From the NCBI RefSeq assembly GCF_010211755.1, contig NZ_PDWR01000031.1:1-36198 (forward strand): a stretch of 36,198 nucleotides of DNA. Direction: 5' to 3'. The notes under the pieces are model-generated. The model made no database searches. It worked only from the letters and a program-made list of their open reading frames with translations, and was not told the origin of the DNA. A program made the translations under genes and the position numbers. Below are positions 12,762-20,417 of this stretch, piece by piece. How positions within the stretch are numbered: position 1 is the first letter of the stretch; every line of letters begins with the position of its first letter. Origin of the DNA: Pseudoxanthomonas sangjuensis (GTDB taxonomy: Bacteria > Pseudomonadota > Gammaproteobacteria > Xanthomonadales > Xanthomonadaceae).

Positions 12762-14975
12762 ATGAAGACCCTCCCATACCTGTTCGCGACCGTCCTGATG
12801 AGCCTTCCGCAGACTTCCGTCCTCGCCGCCGAAGCCGTCGCGCCCGACGTGGCGAAGAAGCCGCACGTGGTCAGGGCGCCGTTCGGCGCCGAGCGCAACG
12901 ACGACTACTACTGGCTGCGCGACGACGAGCGCAAGAACCCGGAGATGCTGGCCTACCTGAACGCGGAGAACGCCTACGCCGACCAGGTGCTGGCGCCGCT
13001 CAAGCCGCTGCAGGACAAGCTGTACGAGGAGATCGTCGCGCGGATCAAGCAGGACGATTCCAGCGTGCCGTACCGCGAGCGCGGCTGGTGGTACTACTCG
13101 CGCTTCCAGGCCGGCAAGGACTATCCGGTCTACGCGCGGCGCAGGGACGCGGCCGGCATCGACGCGCTGTCGATCCAGAAGGCCAACAACGCCTCCGACT
13201 TCGCCGGCGAACAGGTGCTGCTCGACGTCAACGAGCTGGCGAAGGGGCACGACTACTACAACATCGGCGACTGGGAAGTATCGCAGGACAACAGGCTGCT
13301 GGCCTACGCCGAGGACACCAACGGCCGCCGCCAGTACACGATCCGCTTCCTCGACCTCGAAACCGGCGAGAAGTACCCGGAGACGATCAAGGGCGTGTCG
13401 CCGGACCTGGTCTGGGCGGACGACAACCGGACGCTGTTCTACGTCGAGAACGACCCGGAGACGCTGCTGACCGTGCGGGTAAAGAAGCACGTGCTCGGCA
13501 CGCCGGTCGAACAGGACGCGCTGGTCTACGAGGAGAAGGACGACAGCTTCTACATGGGCATCGGCCGCACCCGCGACGACAGGTTCATCACCATCTTCCT
13601 GGACAGCACGGTTTCCAACGAACTGCACTACGCGCCGGCCGCGAATCCGGACGAGTTCGCCGTCCTCGCCCCGCGCGAGCGCGACCTGGAATACGACGCC
13701 GACCATTTCGACGGCCAGTGGGTGATCCGCACCAACGCCGACGGGGCGAAGAACTTCAAGATCGCCACCGCGCCGTCCGATGCGACTACCCGCGGGCAAT
13801 GGAAGGACTGGGTGGCGCACGACCCGAAGGTGTTCGTCGAAGGTTTCGAGCTGTTCGACGGTTTCGCCGCGGTCGCCGAGCGCTCCGACGGGCTGGAGCG
13901 CATCCGCCTGCTGAAGAAGAAAGTAGAAAGTCCGCACATGGATGTGCGGGCTCTTGCGAGGGACTCGCAATACGAGCAGGAATACGTGAAGGCCGACGAG
14001 CCGGCGTATTCGATGGGCCTGGACGTGAACTCCGAGCCGGACACGCCGTGGCTGCGCTACGGCTACACCTCGATGACCACGCCGTCGACCACCTACGAGC
14101 TCAACGTGCTCACCGGCGAACGCCGCCTGCTCAAGCAGCAGCCGGTGCCGGGCTACGACCCGTCGCAGTACGCGACCGAGCGCGTCTGGGTCGAGGCGCG
14201 CGACGGCACGAAGGTGCCGGTGTCGCTCGTATACAGGAAGGGCTTCAGGAAGGACGGCAGCGCCGCGATGCTGCAGTACGGCTACGGCAGCTACGGCGCG
14301 TCGATGGACCCGTACTTCAGCGCGACCACGGTCAGCCTGCTCGACCGCGGCATGGTCTACGCGCTGGCGCACATCCGCGGCGGCCAGGAAATGGGCCGCG
14401 CCTGGTACGAGGACGGCAAGCTGCTGAACAAGAAGAACACCTTCACCGACTTCATCGACGTCACCGACGCGCTGGTGAAGCAGGGCTGGGCCGCGCCGGA
14501 CCGCGTCGCCGCGATGGGCGGCAGCGCCGGCGGCCTGCTGATGGGCGCGGTGGCGAACATGGCGCCGGAGAAATACCGCGTGATCGTGTCGCAGGTGCCG
14601 TTCGTCGACGTGGTGACGACGATGCTCGACCCGAGCATCCCGTTGACCACCAACGAGTACGACGAGTGGGGCAATCCGGAGCAGAAGAAGTTCTACGACT
14701 ACATCGTCACCTATTCGCCGTACGACAACCTCGCGGCGAAGGCCTACCCGGCGATGTTCGTCGGCACCGGCCTGTGGGATTCGCAGGTGCAGTACTGGGA
14801 GCCGGCCAAATACGTGGCGAAGCTGCGCGACCTCGACACCGGCAAGTTCCCGGTGGTGTTCCGCATCAACATGGACGCCGGCCACGGCGGCAAGTCCGGC
14901 CGCTTCCGCCGCTACCGCGAGGCCGCCGAGTACTACGCGTTCATGCTCGACCAGCTGGGCGTGGCGGCACGGTGA
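12762..14975 (+). CDS. Oligopeptidase B-type serine peptidase (S9A), secreted
   Basis: The 737-aa protein starts with a signal peptide (MKTLPYLFATVLMSLPQTSVLAA). The family markers are the DDYYWLRDDER entry motif, LLDVNELAKGHDYYNIG, GYGSYGASMDP and AHIRGGQEMGRAWYEDGK. The triad is Ser588 (GGSAGG), Asp673 (GLWDSQVQYWEPAKY) and His708 (DAGHGGKSGR). Oligopeptidase B cleaves after Lys/Arg, complementing the proline specificity of the preceding enzyme. The cytoplasmic PtrB of E. coli has no signal, so export is notable. Around residues 387-404 an insertion with two DNA palindromes adds VESPHMDVRALARDSQ to a propeller loop without breaking the frame. Confidence 0.93.
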   Translation: MKTLPYLFATVLMSLPQTSVLAAEAVAPDVAKKPHVVRAPFGAERNDDYYWLRDDERKNPEMLAYLNAENAYADQVLAPLKPLQDKLYEEIVARIKQDDSSVPYRERGWWYYSRFQAGKDYPVYARRRDAAGIDALSIQKANNASDFAGEQVLLDVNELAKGHDYYNIGDWEVSQDNRLLAYAEDTNGRRQYTIRFLDLETGEKYPETIKGVSPDLVWADDNRTLFYVENDPETLLTVRVKKHVLGTPVEQDALVYEEKDDSFYMGIGRTRDDRFITIFLDSTVSNELHYAPAANPDEFAVLAPRERDLEYDADHFDGQWVIRTNADGAKNFKIATAPSDATTRGQWKDWVAHDPKVFVEGFELFDGFAAVAERSDGLERIRLLKKKVESPHMDVRALARDSQYEQEYVKADEPAYSMGLDVNSEPDTPWLRYGYTSMTTPSTTYELNVLTGERRLLKQQPVPGYDPSQYATERVWVEARDGTKVPVSLVYRKGFRKDGSAAMLQYGYGSYGASMDPYFSATTVSLLDRGMVYALAHIRGGQEMGRAWYEDGKLLNKKNTFTDFIDVTDALVKQGWAAPDRVAAMGGSAGGLLMGAVANMAPEKYRVIVSQVPFVDVVTTMLDPSIPLTTNEYDEWGNPEQKKFYDYIVTYSPYDNLAAKAYPAMFVGTGLWDSQVQYWEPAKYVAKLRDLDTGKFPVVFRINMDAGHGGKSGRFRRYREAAEYYAFMLDQLGVAAR
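13929..13970 (+). repeat. Two adjacent palindromes inside the oligopeptidase B gene
   Basis: CCGCACAT-GG-ATGTGCGG (13932-13949) is a perfect 8-bp stem, and TTGCGAG-GGA-CTCGCAA (13954-13970) a perfect 7-bp stem. AGTCC (13929-13933) can alternatively pair with GGACT (13961-13965). Such tandem hairpins look like intergenic mobile repeats; here they are translated in frame as a surface loop. Confidence 0.7.
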
Positions 14976-14982
14976 GCGTTCC

Positions 14983-15006
14983 CCCTCTCCCGCTCGCGGG
15001 AGAGGG
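14983..15006 (+). repeat. CCCTCTCCCG hairpin repeat after oligopeptidase B
   Basis: CCCTCTCCCG and CGGGAGAGGG pair perfectly over 10 bp with loop CTCG, 7 bp after the stop codon. No T-tract follows. It is the same repeat class as at 24638-24660 and may act as a 3' mRNA stabiliser. Confidence 0.65.
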
Positions 15007-15047
15007 CCGGGGGCAAGTGCAAGCCGGAAGAAGATAGCGCCGAACTC

Positions 15048-15056
15048 TGCTAAAAC
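15048..15056 (+). promoter_or_regulatory. Extended -10 (TGC-TAAAAC) 6 nt before the DUF454 start
   Basis: TGCTAAAAC ends at 15056 and the ATG is at 15063, so a transcript from this box would be leaderless. No -35 is convincing, which is tolerated with an extended -10. Confidence 0.4.
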
Positions 15057-15062
15057 GTCCGC

Positions 15063-15497
15063 ATGCGACATGCGCCCCCATCCCGGCCTTCCCCCGCAAG
15101 CGGGGGAAGGGGGTCGAAACGCTTCCGCTGGGCCTGGTGGCTGCTGGCCTACGTCGCGCTGGGCCTGGGCATCGTCGGCGTGTTCGTGCCGGGCCTGCCG
15201 ACCACGGTGTTCATCCTGATTTCGGCCTGGGCCGCGGCGCAGGGCTCCGAACGCCTGCATCGTCGCCTGCTCGCGCACCCGCGCTTCGGCCCGGCGATCC
15301 GCGACTGGCAGGCGTACCACGCGGTCTCGCGCAAGGCCAAGCGAGCCGCGAGCTGGGCGATGCTGGCCTGCGCGGCGGTCCTGCTCGTCGTGATGCTGCT
15401 GGTCGAAGGCCATCGCTGGTGGATGTCGGCATTGCCGATCGCCTGCATGGCCGGGGTGGCGTGGTGGTTGTGGCGCAGGCCGGAACCGCCGCGCTAG
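15063..15497 (+). CDS. DUF454 (YbaN-family) membrane protein, 144 aa
   Basis: Three hydrophobic stretches are seen: WAWWLLAYVALGLGIVGVFVPG with PTTVFILISAWAAA (residues ~23-61), WAMLACAAVLLVVMLLV (~98-114) and WWMSALPIACMAGVAWWLW (~119-138). The LGIVGVFVPGLPTTVF motif and HPRFGPAIRDWQAYHAVSRKAK between the spans identify the YbaN/DUF454 inner-membrane family, whose function is unknown. The first ~20 residues (MRHAPPSRPSPASGGRGSKR) are encoded by an intergenic-type hairpin repeat (15087-15110), and the family motif only begins after it. No later in-frame ATG could replace this start, so the repeat seems to have become the N-terminus. Confidence 0.88.
   Translation: MRHAPPSRPSPASGGRGSKRFRWAWWLLAYVALGLGIVGVFVPGLPTTVFILISAWAAAQGSERLHRRLLAHPRFGPAIRDWQAYHAVSRKAKRAASWAMLACAAVLLVVMLLVEGHRWWMSALPIACMAGVAWWLWRRPEPPR
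15087..15110 (+). repeat. CCTTCCCCCG hairpin repeat inside the DUF454 gene
   Basis: CCTTCCCCCG (15087-15096) and CGGGGGAAGG (15101-15110) form a perfect 10-bp stem with a CAAG loop. It belongs to the same palindromic class as 9752 and 14983 but is located within codons ~9-16. Confidence 0.65.
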
Positions 15498-15500
15498 GCG

Positions 15501-15528
15501 TTCGCGTTCACCGGGCTCTGGCTATACT
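15501..15528 (+). promoter_or_regulatory. lptM-dapF promoter, predicted leaderless
   Basis: TATACT (15523-15528) is a near-consensus -10, with a weak TTCGCG (15501-15506) 16 bp upstream. Only 7 nt (CGTTGCC) lie between it and the ATG of lptM at 15536, so transcription would begin at about the start codon. It should drive lptM, dapF, the DUF484 gene and possibly xerC. Confidence 0.55.
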
Positions 15529-15535
15529 CGTTGCC

Positions 15536-15793
15536 ATGAAGACCGAACTCCGCATCGTCATCGCGGGCGTCGCACTGGCCGGACTCGCGGCCTGCGGCGC
15601 CAAGGGGCCGCTGTTCCTGCCCGAGAGCGCCGCACCGGTGGAAGTGCCCGAGGCGACGCCGGCACCGGCACCGGCGGAAACGCCCGCCGACCTCCCGGCG
15701 GTGCCGCCGGTCAGCCTGCCCGAAGCGACGCCGGCCGCAACGCCGGAGGAAACCCCGGCCACCACGCCGACCGCGCCGGAAACGAATGGCTGA
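15536..15793 (+). CDS. lptM: LptM/YifL-type small lipoprotein, 85 aa
   Basis: The signal [20 protein letters not shown] ends in a lipobox with Cys20, followed by [10 protein letters not shown], the hallmark of LptM (YifL). LptM in E. coli promotes maturation of the LptD-LptE lipopolysaccharide translocon at the outer membrane. The rest is a Pro/Ala/Glu/Thr-rich low-complexity tail, longer than in E. coli. It overlaps dapF by 8 nt, and the lptM-dapF-DUF484-xerC order is the same as in enterobacteria, which supports the call. Confidence 0.85.
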   Translation: MKTELRIVIAGVALAGLAACGAKGPLFLPESAAPVEVPEATPAPAPAETPADLPAVPPVSLPEATPAATPEETPATTPTAPETNG

Positions 15794-16631
15794 GGCTTCC
15801 ACCCTGCGCTTCAGCAAGATGCACGGCGCGGGCAACGACTTCGTCGTGCTCGACCTGCGCGGCGGCACCCCGCCGCCGGACGCGAAGCTCGCCGCGCGAC
15901 TGGCCGACCGCCACTTCGGCGTCGGCTGTGACCAGATCCTGACCATCGAGCCGCCGCGCACGGAAGGCTCGGTCGCCGCGTACCGCATCTGGAACGCCGA
16001 CGGTTCCAATTCGCAGCAGTGCGGCAACGGCGCACGCTGCATCGCCGCGTGGCTGGTCCGCGACGGCGCGGCGAAGGGCAGTCGATTCCGCATCGACAGC
16101 CCGGTGGCGACCCACGACGTCGAGCGCCTGCCGGACGGCGACTACGCCATCGAGCTGGGCGTGCCGGATTTCGAGCCGTCGCGGATCCCGATGGTGGGCT
16201 TCGAGCACGAGCGCGACGAATACGACCTGCCCTTGCAGGGGGAAAACATCCACTTCGGCGCCGTGTCCATGGGCAACCCGCACGCGGTGCTGGAGGTGCA
16301 GGCGGTCGACATCGCGCCGGTCGAGCGCGTCGGCCCGGCGCTGCAGAAGGACGCGGCGTTCCCGCAGTCGGTCAACGTCGGCTTCGCCGAGGTCGTCGCG
16401 GCCGACCGCGTGCGCCTGCGCGTGTACGAGCGCGGCAGCGGCGAAACCCTGGCCTGCGGCAGCGGCGCCTGCGCGGCCGCGGCGGTGCTGATGCGCCGCG
16501 GGCGGATCGGCCGCGACGCCGTCGTGTCGCTGCCGGGCGGCGACCTGCGCATCCGCTGGCCGGGCGACGCGGCGCAGGTCATCATGTCGGGACCGGCGCA
16601 ATTCGTATTCGAGGGGGAATGGACAGGATGA
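15786..16631 (+). CDS. dapF: Diaminopimelate epimerase
   Basis: DapF interconverts LL- and meso-diaminopimelate for lysine and peptidoglycan. The 281-aa protein shows [15 protein letters not shown] at the N-terminus, the first catalytic thiol Cys79 in [17 protein letters not shown] (161-168), and the second thiol Cys224 in [16 protein letters not shown]. Both halves of the pseudo-dimeric fold are complete. The ATG overlaps the end of lptM, and its TGA overlaps the ATG of the DUF484 gene, so the three are translationally coupled. Confidence 0.97.
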   Translation: MAEASTLRFSKMHGAGNDFVVLDLRGGTPPPDAKLAARLADRHFGVGCDQILTIEPPRTEGSVAAYRIWNADGSNSQQCGNGARCIAAWLVRDGAAKGSRFRIDSPVATHDVERLPDGDYAIELGVPDFEPSRIPMVGFEHERDEYDLPLQGENIHFGAVSMGNPHAVLEVQAVDIAPVERVGPALQKDAAFPQSVNVGFAEVVAADRVRLRVYERGSGETLACGSGACAAAAVLMRRGRIGRDAVVSLPGGDLRIRWPGDAAQVIMSGPAQFVFEGEWTG

Positions 16632-17296
16632 GCGAGAAAGACGAGAAACTCGGCGCGCACGAAGTGGCGGCCTGGCTGCGCCGGCACCCGAACTTCCTCA
16701 AGCAGTTCCCCGACCTGGCGCTGAGCCTGTCGGTGCCGCGCGACGAGGGCCCGACCGCGTCGCTGGCCAGCTACCAGCTGGAAGTGCTGCGCGACAAGAA
16801 CCGCGAGCTCAACAAGCGCCTCAACGAATTGTTCGCCAACGCGCAGGTCAACGAGCGCCTCGCGGTACGCACGCACCAGCTGACGCTGGCGCTGCTGAAG
16901 CAGACCAGCGCCGCGGACACGCTGCGGGCGATGGTCGCGTCGCTGCAGGAGGACTTCAGCGGCGACCTGGTGCGGATCGTCTCGTTCGGCCCCGTCGCCG
17001 GGCTCGAGGCCGACTGGTTCCAGGTCATCGAGGAAGGCAGCCCGCGCCTGTCCACGTTCAAGGACAGCCTGGCCGACGGCGAGCCGCTGTGCGGACGCCT
17101 GCAGCCGGAAAAGAACGCGCTGCTGTACGGCGTGCGCGCGGAAGAAGTGAATTCGTCGGCGCTGCTGCCGCTGGCCGGCACCGGCCTGGTCGCGGTCGGC
17201 AGCCGCGACGGCAACCGTTTCTATCCCGGCATGGGCACGCTGTTCCTGCGCATGATGGGCGAGTCGCTGGTGGCGGCGCTGAAGCGGTTCGACTGA
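16628..17296 (+). CDS. DUF484 family protein (YigA-like), 222 aa
   Basis: The N-terminus [27 protein letters not shown] is the DUF484 signature. Next is a coiled coil ([28 protein letters not shown], residues ~53-80) and a GAF-like domain (~90-222) with [32 protein letters not shown]. The family sits between dapF and xerC in many gammaproteobacteria and its role is unknown; a link to recombination or cell-cycle control is only inferred from position. The ATG at 16628 overlaps the dapF stop (ATGA) and has GGGGGA 9 nt upstream; an ATG at 16619 is too close to that site. Confidence 0.9.
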   Translation: MSEKDEKLGAHEVAAWLRRHPNFLKQFPDLALSLSVPRDEGPTASLASYQLEVLRDKNRELNKRLNELFANAQVNERLAVRTHQLTLALLKQTSAADTLRAMVASLQEDFSGDLVRIVSFGPVAGLEADWFQVIEEGSPRLSTFKDSLADGEPLCGRLQPEKNALLYGVRAEEVNSSALLPLAGTGLVAVGSRDGNRFYPGMGTLFLRMMGESLVAALKRFD

Positions 17297-17304
17297 ATCG
17301 CGAG

Positions 17305-17694
17305 ATGAAGGACTATTTCTTCACGAGGATTTGGGTGGTCATGGCCATCTTCCTCGTGCGGATGTCGCCGATCATTGGCGTCGCGCTCGCTTCCTGGGCG
17401 CATGAAGTCGACCAGGGATCGTGGGTCGTGGCTTTCCTGGCCACTTTGCTGTTGCAGATCTGGTTCTATTGGACGTCAAAACGTTGTTCGAACGAGCAGT
17501 TCGGATATACGAAGGGCCTTTTCCTGATCGGTGCCGCCATGAGCACGGGCTGGTCGTACCTGGATCTCGTTTTCGTCACTGTTGCATTGGTGGTTGCGCA
17601 GATCGTCTCGCTATTCATCGGATTGATGCCGTCCGCGCCAGCCACCTACTGCAGACTCGTCCATCTTTTTTATCGCCACCGGATGGAGCAATGA
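17305..17694 (+). CDS. Unknown multi-span membrane protein, 129 aa
   Basis: Predicted spans are IWVVMAIFLVRMSPIIGVALA (~9-29), WVVAFLATLLLQIWFYW (~40-56), GLFLIGAAMSTGWSYLDLVFV (~71-91) and VALVVAQIVSLFIGLM (~93-108), with a basic C-terminal tail. I do not recognise the family. GC falls to about 47-57% in its second half, against ~70% in dapF and xerC, and codon choice is relaxed. It lies 8 bp after the DUF484 stop and 36 bp before xerC, at a position that is normally directly DUF484-xerC. Both points suggest a recent insertion. Confidence 0.7.
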   Translation: MKDYFFTRIWVVMAIFLVRMSPIIGVALASWAHEVDQGSWVVAFLATLLLQIWFYWTSKRCSNEQFGYTKGLFLIGAAMSTGWSYLDLVFVTVALVVAQIVSLFIGLMPSAPATYCRLVHLFYRHRMEQ

Positions 17695-17730
17695 TTCGAG
17701 GGCCGTTGATCGCGGCGGGGATACTGGGCC

Positions 17731-18624
17731 ATGCCCGCCATTGAAGACTTCCTCTCCCACCTGCGGGTCGAACGGCGCATGTCGGCGCATACGCTCGATG
17801 CCTACCGCCGCGACCTCGACGCATTGCAGGCATGGGCGGCGGAGCAGGGCGTTTCCGCGCCCGCCGGGCTCGACGCCGCGCAGATGCGCGGCTTCATTGC
17901 CGCCGAGCACCGCCGTGGGCTGTCGCCGAAGAGCCTGCAGCGGCGGTTGTCCGCCTGCCGCAGCTTCTTCGCCTGGTTGCTGAAGCACGGCCACGTGACC
18001 GCCAACCCGGTCGCCGGCGTGCGCGCGCCGAAGGCGCCGCGCAAGCTGCCGCAGGTGCTCGACGCCGACGAGGCGATGCAACTGGTCGAAGTGCCGACCG
18101 ACGCGCCGCTGGGCCTGCGCGACCGCGCGCTGCTCGAACTGTTCTATTCCTCCGGCCTGCGCCTGAGCGAGCTGTGCGCGTTGCGCTGGGGGGGGCTGGA
18201 CCTGTCCGGCGGTTTCGTCACCGTCACCGGTAAGGGCAACAAGCAGCGCATCGTGCCGGTCGGCTGGCATGCGCGCGCCGCACTGCAGGCCTGGCGCGAC
18301 GAGCAGCAGGCGAAGGGCGACGCGCCGTCGCCGGACAAGCCCGTTTTCCCGGGCCGCGGTGGTGCGCCGATTTCGCAGCGCGCGATCCAGATCCGCATCA
18401 AGCAGCTGGCACAGCGCCAGGGCCTGTTCAAACATGTGCCCCCGCACATGCTGCGGCACAGCTTCGCCAGCCACATCCTCGAGTCGTCCGGCGACCTGCG
18501 CGGCGTACAGGAACTGCTCGGCCACGCCGACATCGCCACCACGCAGATCTACACCCACCTCGACTTCCAGCACCTGGCCAAGGTGTACGACGCCGCGCAC
18601 CCGCGGGCGAAGCGCAAGCCTTGA
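17731..18624 (+). CDS. xerC: Tyrosine recombinase XerC
   Basis: XerC with XerD resolves chromosome dimers at dif. The N-terminal SAM-like domain (residues 1-95) has HTLDAYRRDLDAL and RRLSACRSFFAWLL. The catalytic domain carries Arg144 (SSGLRLSELCAL), Lys168 (VTGKGNK), His239 and Arg242 (HMLRHSFASH), His265 (LLGHADIATT) and the nucleophile Tyr274 (QIYTHLDFQHLAKVYD), so all catalytic residues are intact. The 297-aa length and the lptM-dapF-DUF484-xerC context favour XerC over XerD. A GATACT hexamer ends 5 nt before the ATG and might provide an internal promoter. Confidence 0.95.
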   Translation: MPAIEDFLSHLRVERRMSAHTLDAYRRDLDALQAWAAEQGVSAPAGLDAAQMRGFIAAEHRRGLSPKSLQRRLSACRSFFAWLLKHGHVTANPVAGVRAPKAPRKLPQVLDADEAMQLVEVPTDAPLGLRDRALLELFYSSGLRLSELCALRWGGLDLSGGFVTVTGKGNKQRIVPVGWHARAALQAWRDEQQAKGDAPSPDKPVFPGRGGAPISQRAIQIRIKQLAQRQGLFKHVPPHMLRHSFASHILESSGDLRGVQELLGHADIATTQIYTHLDFQHLAKVYDAAHPRAKRKP

Positions 18625-18632
18625 GGGATCGC

Positions 18633-19928
18633 ATGGGGGAAGCGGCGGCGAAGGGGACGGTGCTCGTGGTCGGTGCGGGCGGATTCCTCGGCGGCTACAT
18701 CGTCGCGGCGCTGCGCGAAGCGGGCTGGCGCGTGCTGCGCGGCATGCGCGCGCGCGGCGCGGCGGCGGCGGACGTGCGCCATTGCGACCTGTCGACGATG
18801 CTCGCGCCGCAGCAATGGTCGCCGGCGCTCGACGGCGTCGATGCGGTGGTCAACGTCGCCGGCATCCTGCGCGAAGCCGGCACGCAACGCTTCGACCCGA
18901 TCCACCACGACGCGCCGCTGGCCCTTGCGCGGGCCTGCGTGGCGAAGGGCGTTCGCCGCTTCGTGCAGGTTTCGGCATTGGGCGCGCCGGAAGACGGCGG
19001 ATTCATCGCATCGAAGCACCGCTTCGACCAAGCCTTGCTACGGCTTCCGCTGGATGCGGTGGTGCTGCGGCCGTCGATCGTCTATGCGACTTCCGGTTCC
19101 TACGGCGGCACTTCGTTGCTGCGCGCGCTGGCGGCGCTGCCGTTCGCCACGCTGCTGCCCGGCGACGGGCGCTGGCCGATACAGCCGGTCGTCGCCGAAG
19201 ACCTGGCGCGCGTCGCCGCGCATGCGCTCGACGCGCCGGCGAAAGGCCTCCACGAAGTCGGCGGCCCGGAGCCGATGAGCCTGCGCGAATACCAGCTGGC
19301 ATGGCGCGAATGGCTGCGGATCCCGGGCCGGCGCGCCTGGCCGACGTCGGAAGCGTGGGTGTCGATGCTGGTCTGGTGCTGGGAGCGCATCGGCAGTGGC
19401 CCGGTCGGCGAAACGATGTGGCGCATGCTCCGCCGCGGCAACGTCGCCGCGCCCGGCGCCAGCGAGGACCTGCGCCGGCATTTCGGCTTCGCGCCGCGCG
19501 CCCTGCGCGAGGTGCTGGCCGCGCAGCCGAGCCAGGCGCAGGACCGCTGGCAGGCGCAGTTGTATTTCCTCGCCCCGGCCTTGCGCTTCGCCTTCGTGCT
19601 GCTGTGGCTGCTGTCGGCGGGGGCCGGTTTCGCGACGCCCGCGGCGCAGGTCGATGCGCTGGCTGCCGGTTCGCCGCTGGAAGGGGCCGCACCGGTTGCG
19701 CTGGCGCGCGGCGGCGCGGCGATCGACCTGCTGCTCGCGGCCTGGCTGCTGTCCGGCTGGCGGTTGCGCACGGCGGTGGGGCTCATGGCCGTTTCGGTGC
19801 TGGCCTACACGCTGGTGCTGGGCGTCGCGTTGCCGGCGACGTGGCTGGATCCGCTCGGCGGCTTGGCGAAGAACCTCGTGGTGCTGCCCGCGCTGGCGGT
19901 GCTGTGGGTGCTGTCGGACAGGAGATGA
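18633..19928 (+). CDS. SDR/NAD(P)-binding protein fused to a C-terminal membrane domain, 431 aa
   Basis: The first ~285 residues are an atypical short-chain dehydrogenase. The dinucleotide loop is VVGAGGFLGGYIV (Gly14, Gly17, Gly20), followed by VVNVAGILRE, RFVQVSALGAP and LRPSIVYA. No clear YxxxK is present, so it may bind NAD(P) without classical catalysis, like complex-I NDUFA9-type proteins. The last ~130 residues contain four hydrophobic spans, beginning LRFAFVLLWLLSAGAGFA, in a DoxX-like arrangement. The ATG at 18633 has GAGGG 5 nt upstream; a TTG at 18621 overlapping the xerC stop is less likely. It overlaps the DUF2269 gene, suggesting a membrane pair. Confidence 0.85.
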   Translation: MGEAAAKGTVLVVGAGGFLGGYIVAALREAGWRVLRGMRARGAAAADVRHCDLSTMLAPQQWSPALDGVDAVVNVAGILREAGTQRFDPIHHDAPLALARACVAKGVRRFVQVSALGAPEDGGFIASKHRFDQALLRLPLDAVVLRPSIVYATSGSYGGTSLLRALAALPFATLLPGDGRWPIQPVVAEDLARVAAHALDAPAKGLHEVGGPEPMSLREYQLAWREWLRIPGRRAWPTSEAWVSMLVWCWERIGSGPVGETMWRMLRRGNVAAPGASEDLRRHFGFAPRALREVLAAQPSQAQDRWQAQLYFLAPALRFAFVLLWLLSAGAGFATPAAQVDALAAGSPLEGAAPVALARGGAAIDLLLAAWLLSGWRLRTAVGLMAVSVLAYTLVLGVALPATWLDPLGGLAKNLVVLPALAVLWVLSDRR

Positions 19929-19933
19929 GCGCG

Positions 19934-20401
19934 ATGACGGCGTACCTGCTGGTGAAATGGCTGCACATCCTGTCCTCGACGCTGCTGTTCGGCACGGGCC
20001 TGGGCATCGCCTTCTTCATGTGGATGGCGCACCGGCGCGGCGATCCGCGCCACATCGCCGCCACCGCGCGCACGGTGGTGATCGCCGATTCCTGTTTCAC
20101 CGCGCCGGCCGTGGTCGTGCAGCTCGCCAGCGGCCTGTGGCTGGCGCATTTTCTCGGCATCCCGCTGACGCATGCATGGGTGGGGGCGGCGCTGCTGCTG
20201 TTCGTGCTGGTCGGCTGTTGCTGGCTGCCGGTGCTGTGGTTGCAGGTGCGCGCCCGCGACCTGGCGCGGGCGGCGGCCGACGGCAACGAGCCGCTGCCTG
20301 ACGCCTACCATCGCGCCATGCGCTGGTGGTTCTGGCTGGGCTGGCCGGCCTTCATCGCCGTGGTCGCCATCTTCTGGCTGATGGTCGCCAAGCCCGGTTG
20401 A
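19934..20401 (+). CDS. DUF2269 family integral membrane protein, 155 aa
   Basis: MTAYLLVKWLHILSSTLLFGTGLG is the typical DUF2269 N-terminus. Four spans follow: ~5-25, ~45-70 around SCFTAPAVVVQLASGLWLAHF, ~80-100 (WVGAALLLFVLVGCCWLPVLW) and ~128-150 (WWFWLGWPAFIAVVAIFWLMV). His11 in WLHILS is conserved in the family. Function is unknown. AGGAG at 19920-19924 is 9 nt before the ATG at 19934; the ATG at 19925, overlapping the SDR stop, directly abuts the ribosome site and is less favoured. Pairing with an SDR-membrane fusion gene is a layout I recall from other proteobacteria. Confidence 0.85.
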   Translation: MTAYLLVKWLHILSSTLLFGTGLGIAFFMWMAHRRGDPRHIAATARTVVIADSCFTAPAVVVQLASGLWLAHFLGIPLTHAWVGAALLLFVLVGCCWLPVLWLQVRARDLARAAADGNEPLPDAYHRAMRWWFWLGWPAFIAVVAIFWLMVAKPG

Positions 20402-20417
20402 CGCCGCGCCGCGCGGA

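Noticed and set aside
10382-12898. Long minus-strand open frame opposite the prolyl oligopeptidase gene
   Set aside because: Antisense shadow of a well-supported S9 peptidase gene; composition is Val/Arg/Gln/His-rich with no domain.
17691-17744. Short frame of 17 codons just before xerC (ATG at 17691)
   Set aside because: No ribosome site of its own and it overlaps the xerC start out of frame; probably chance.
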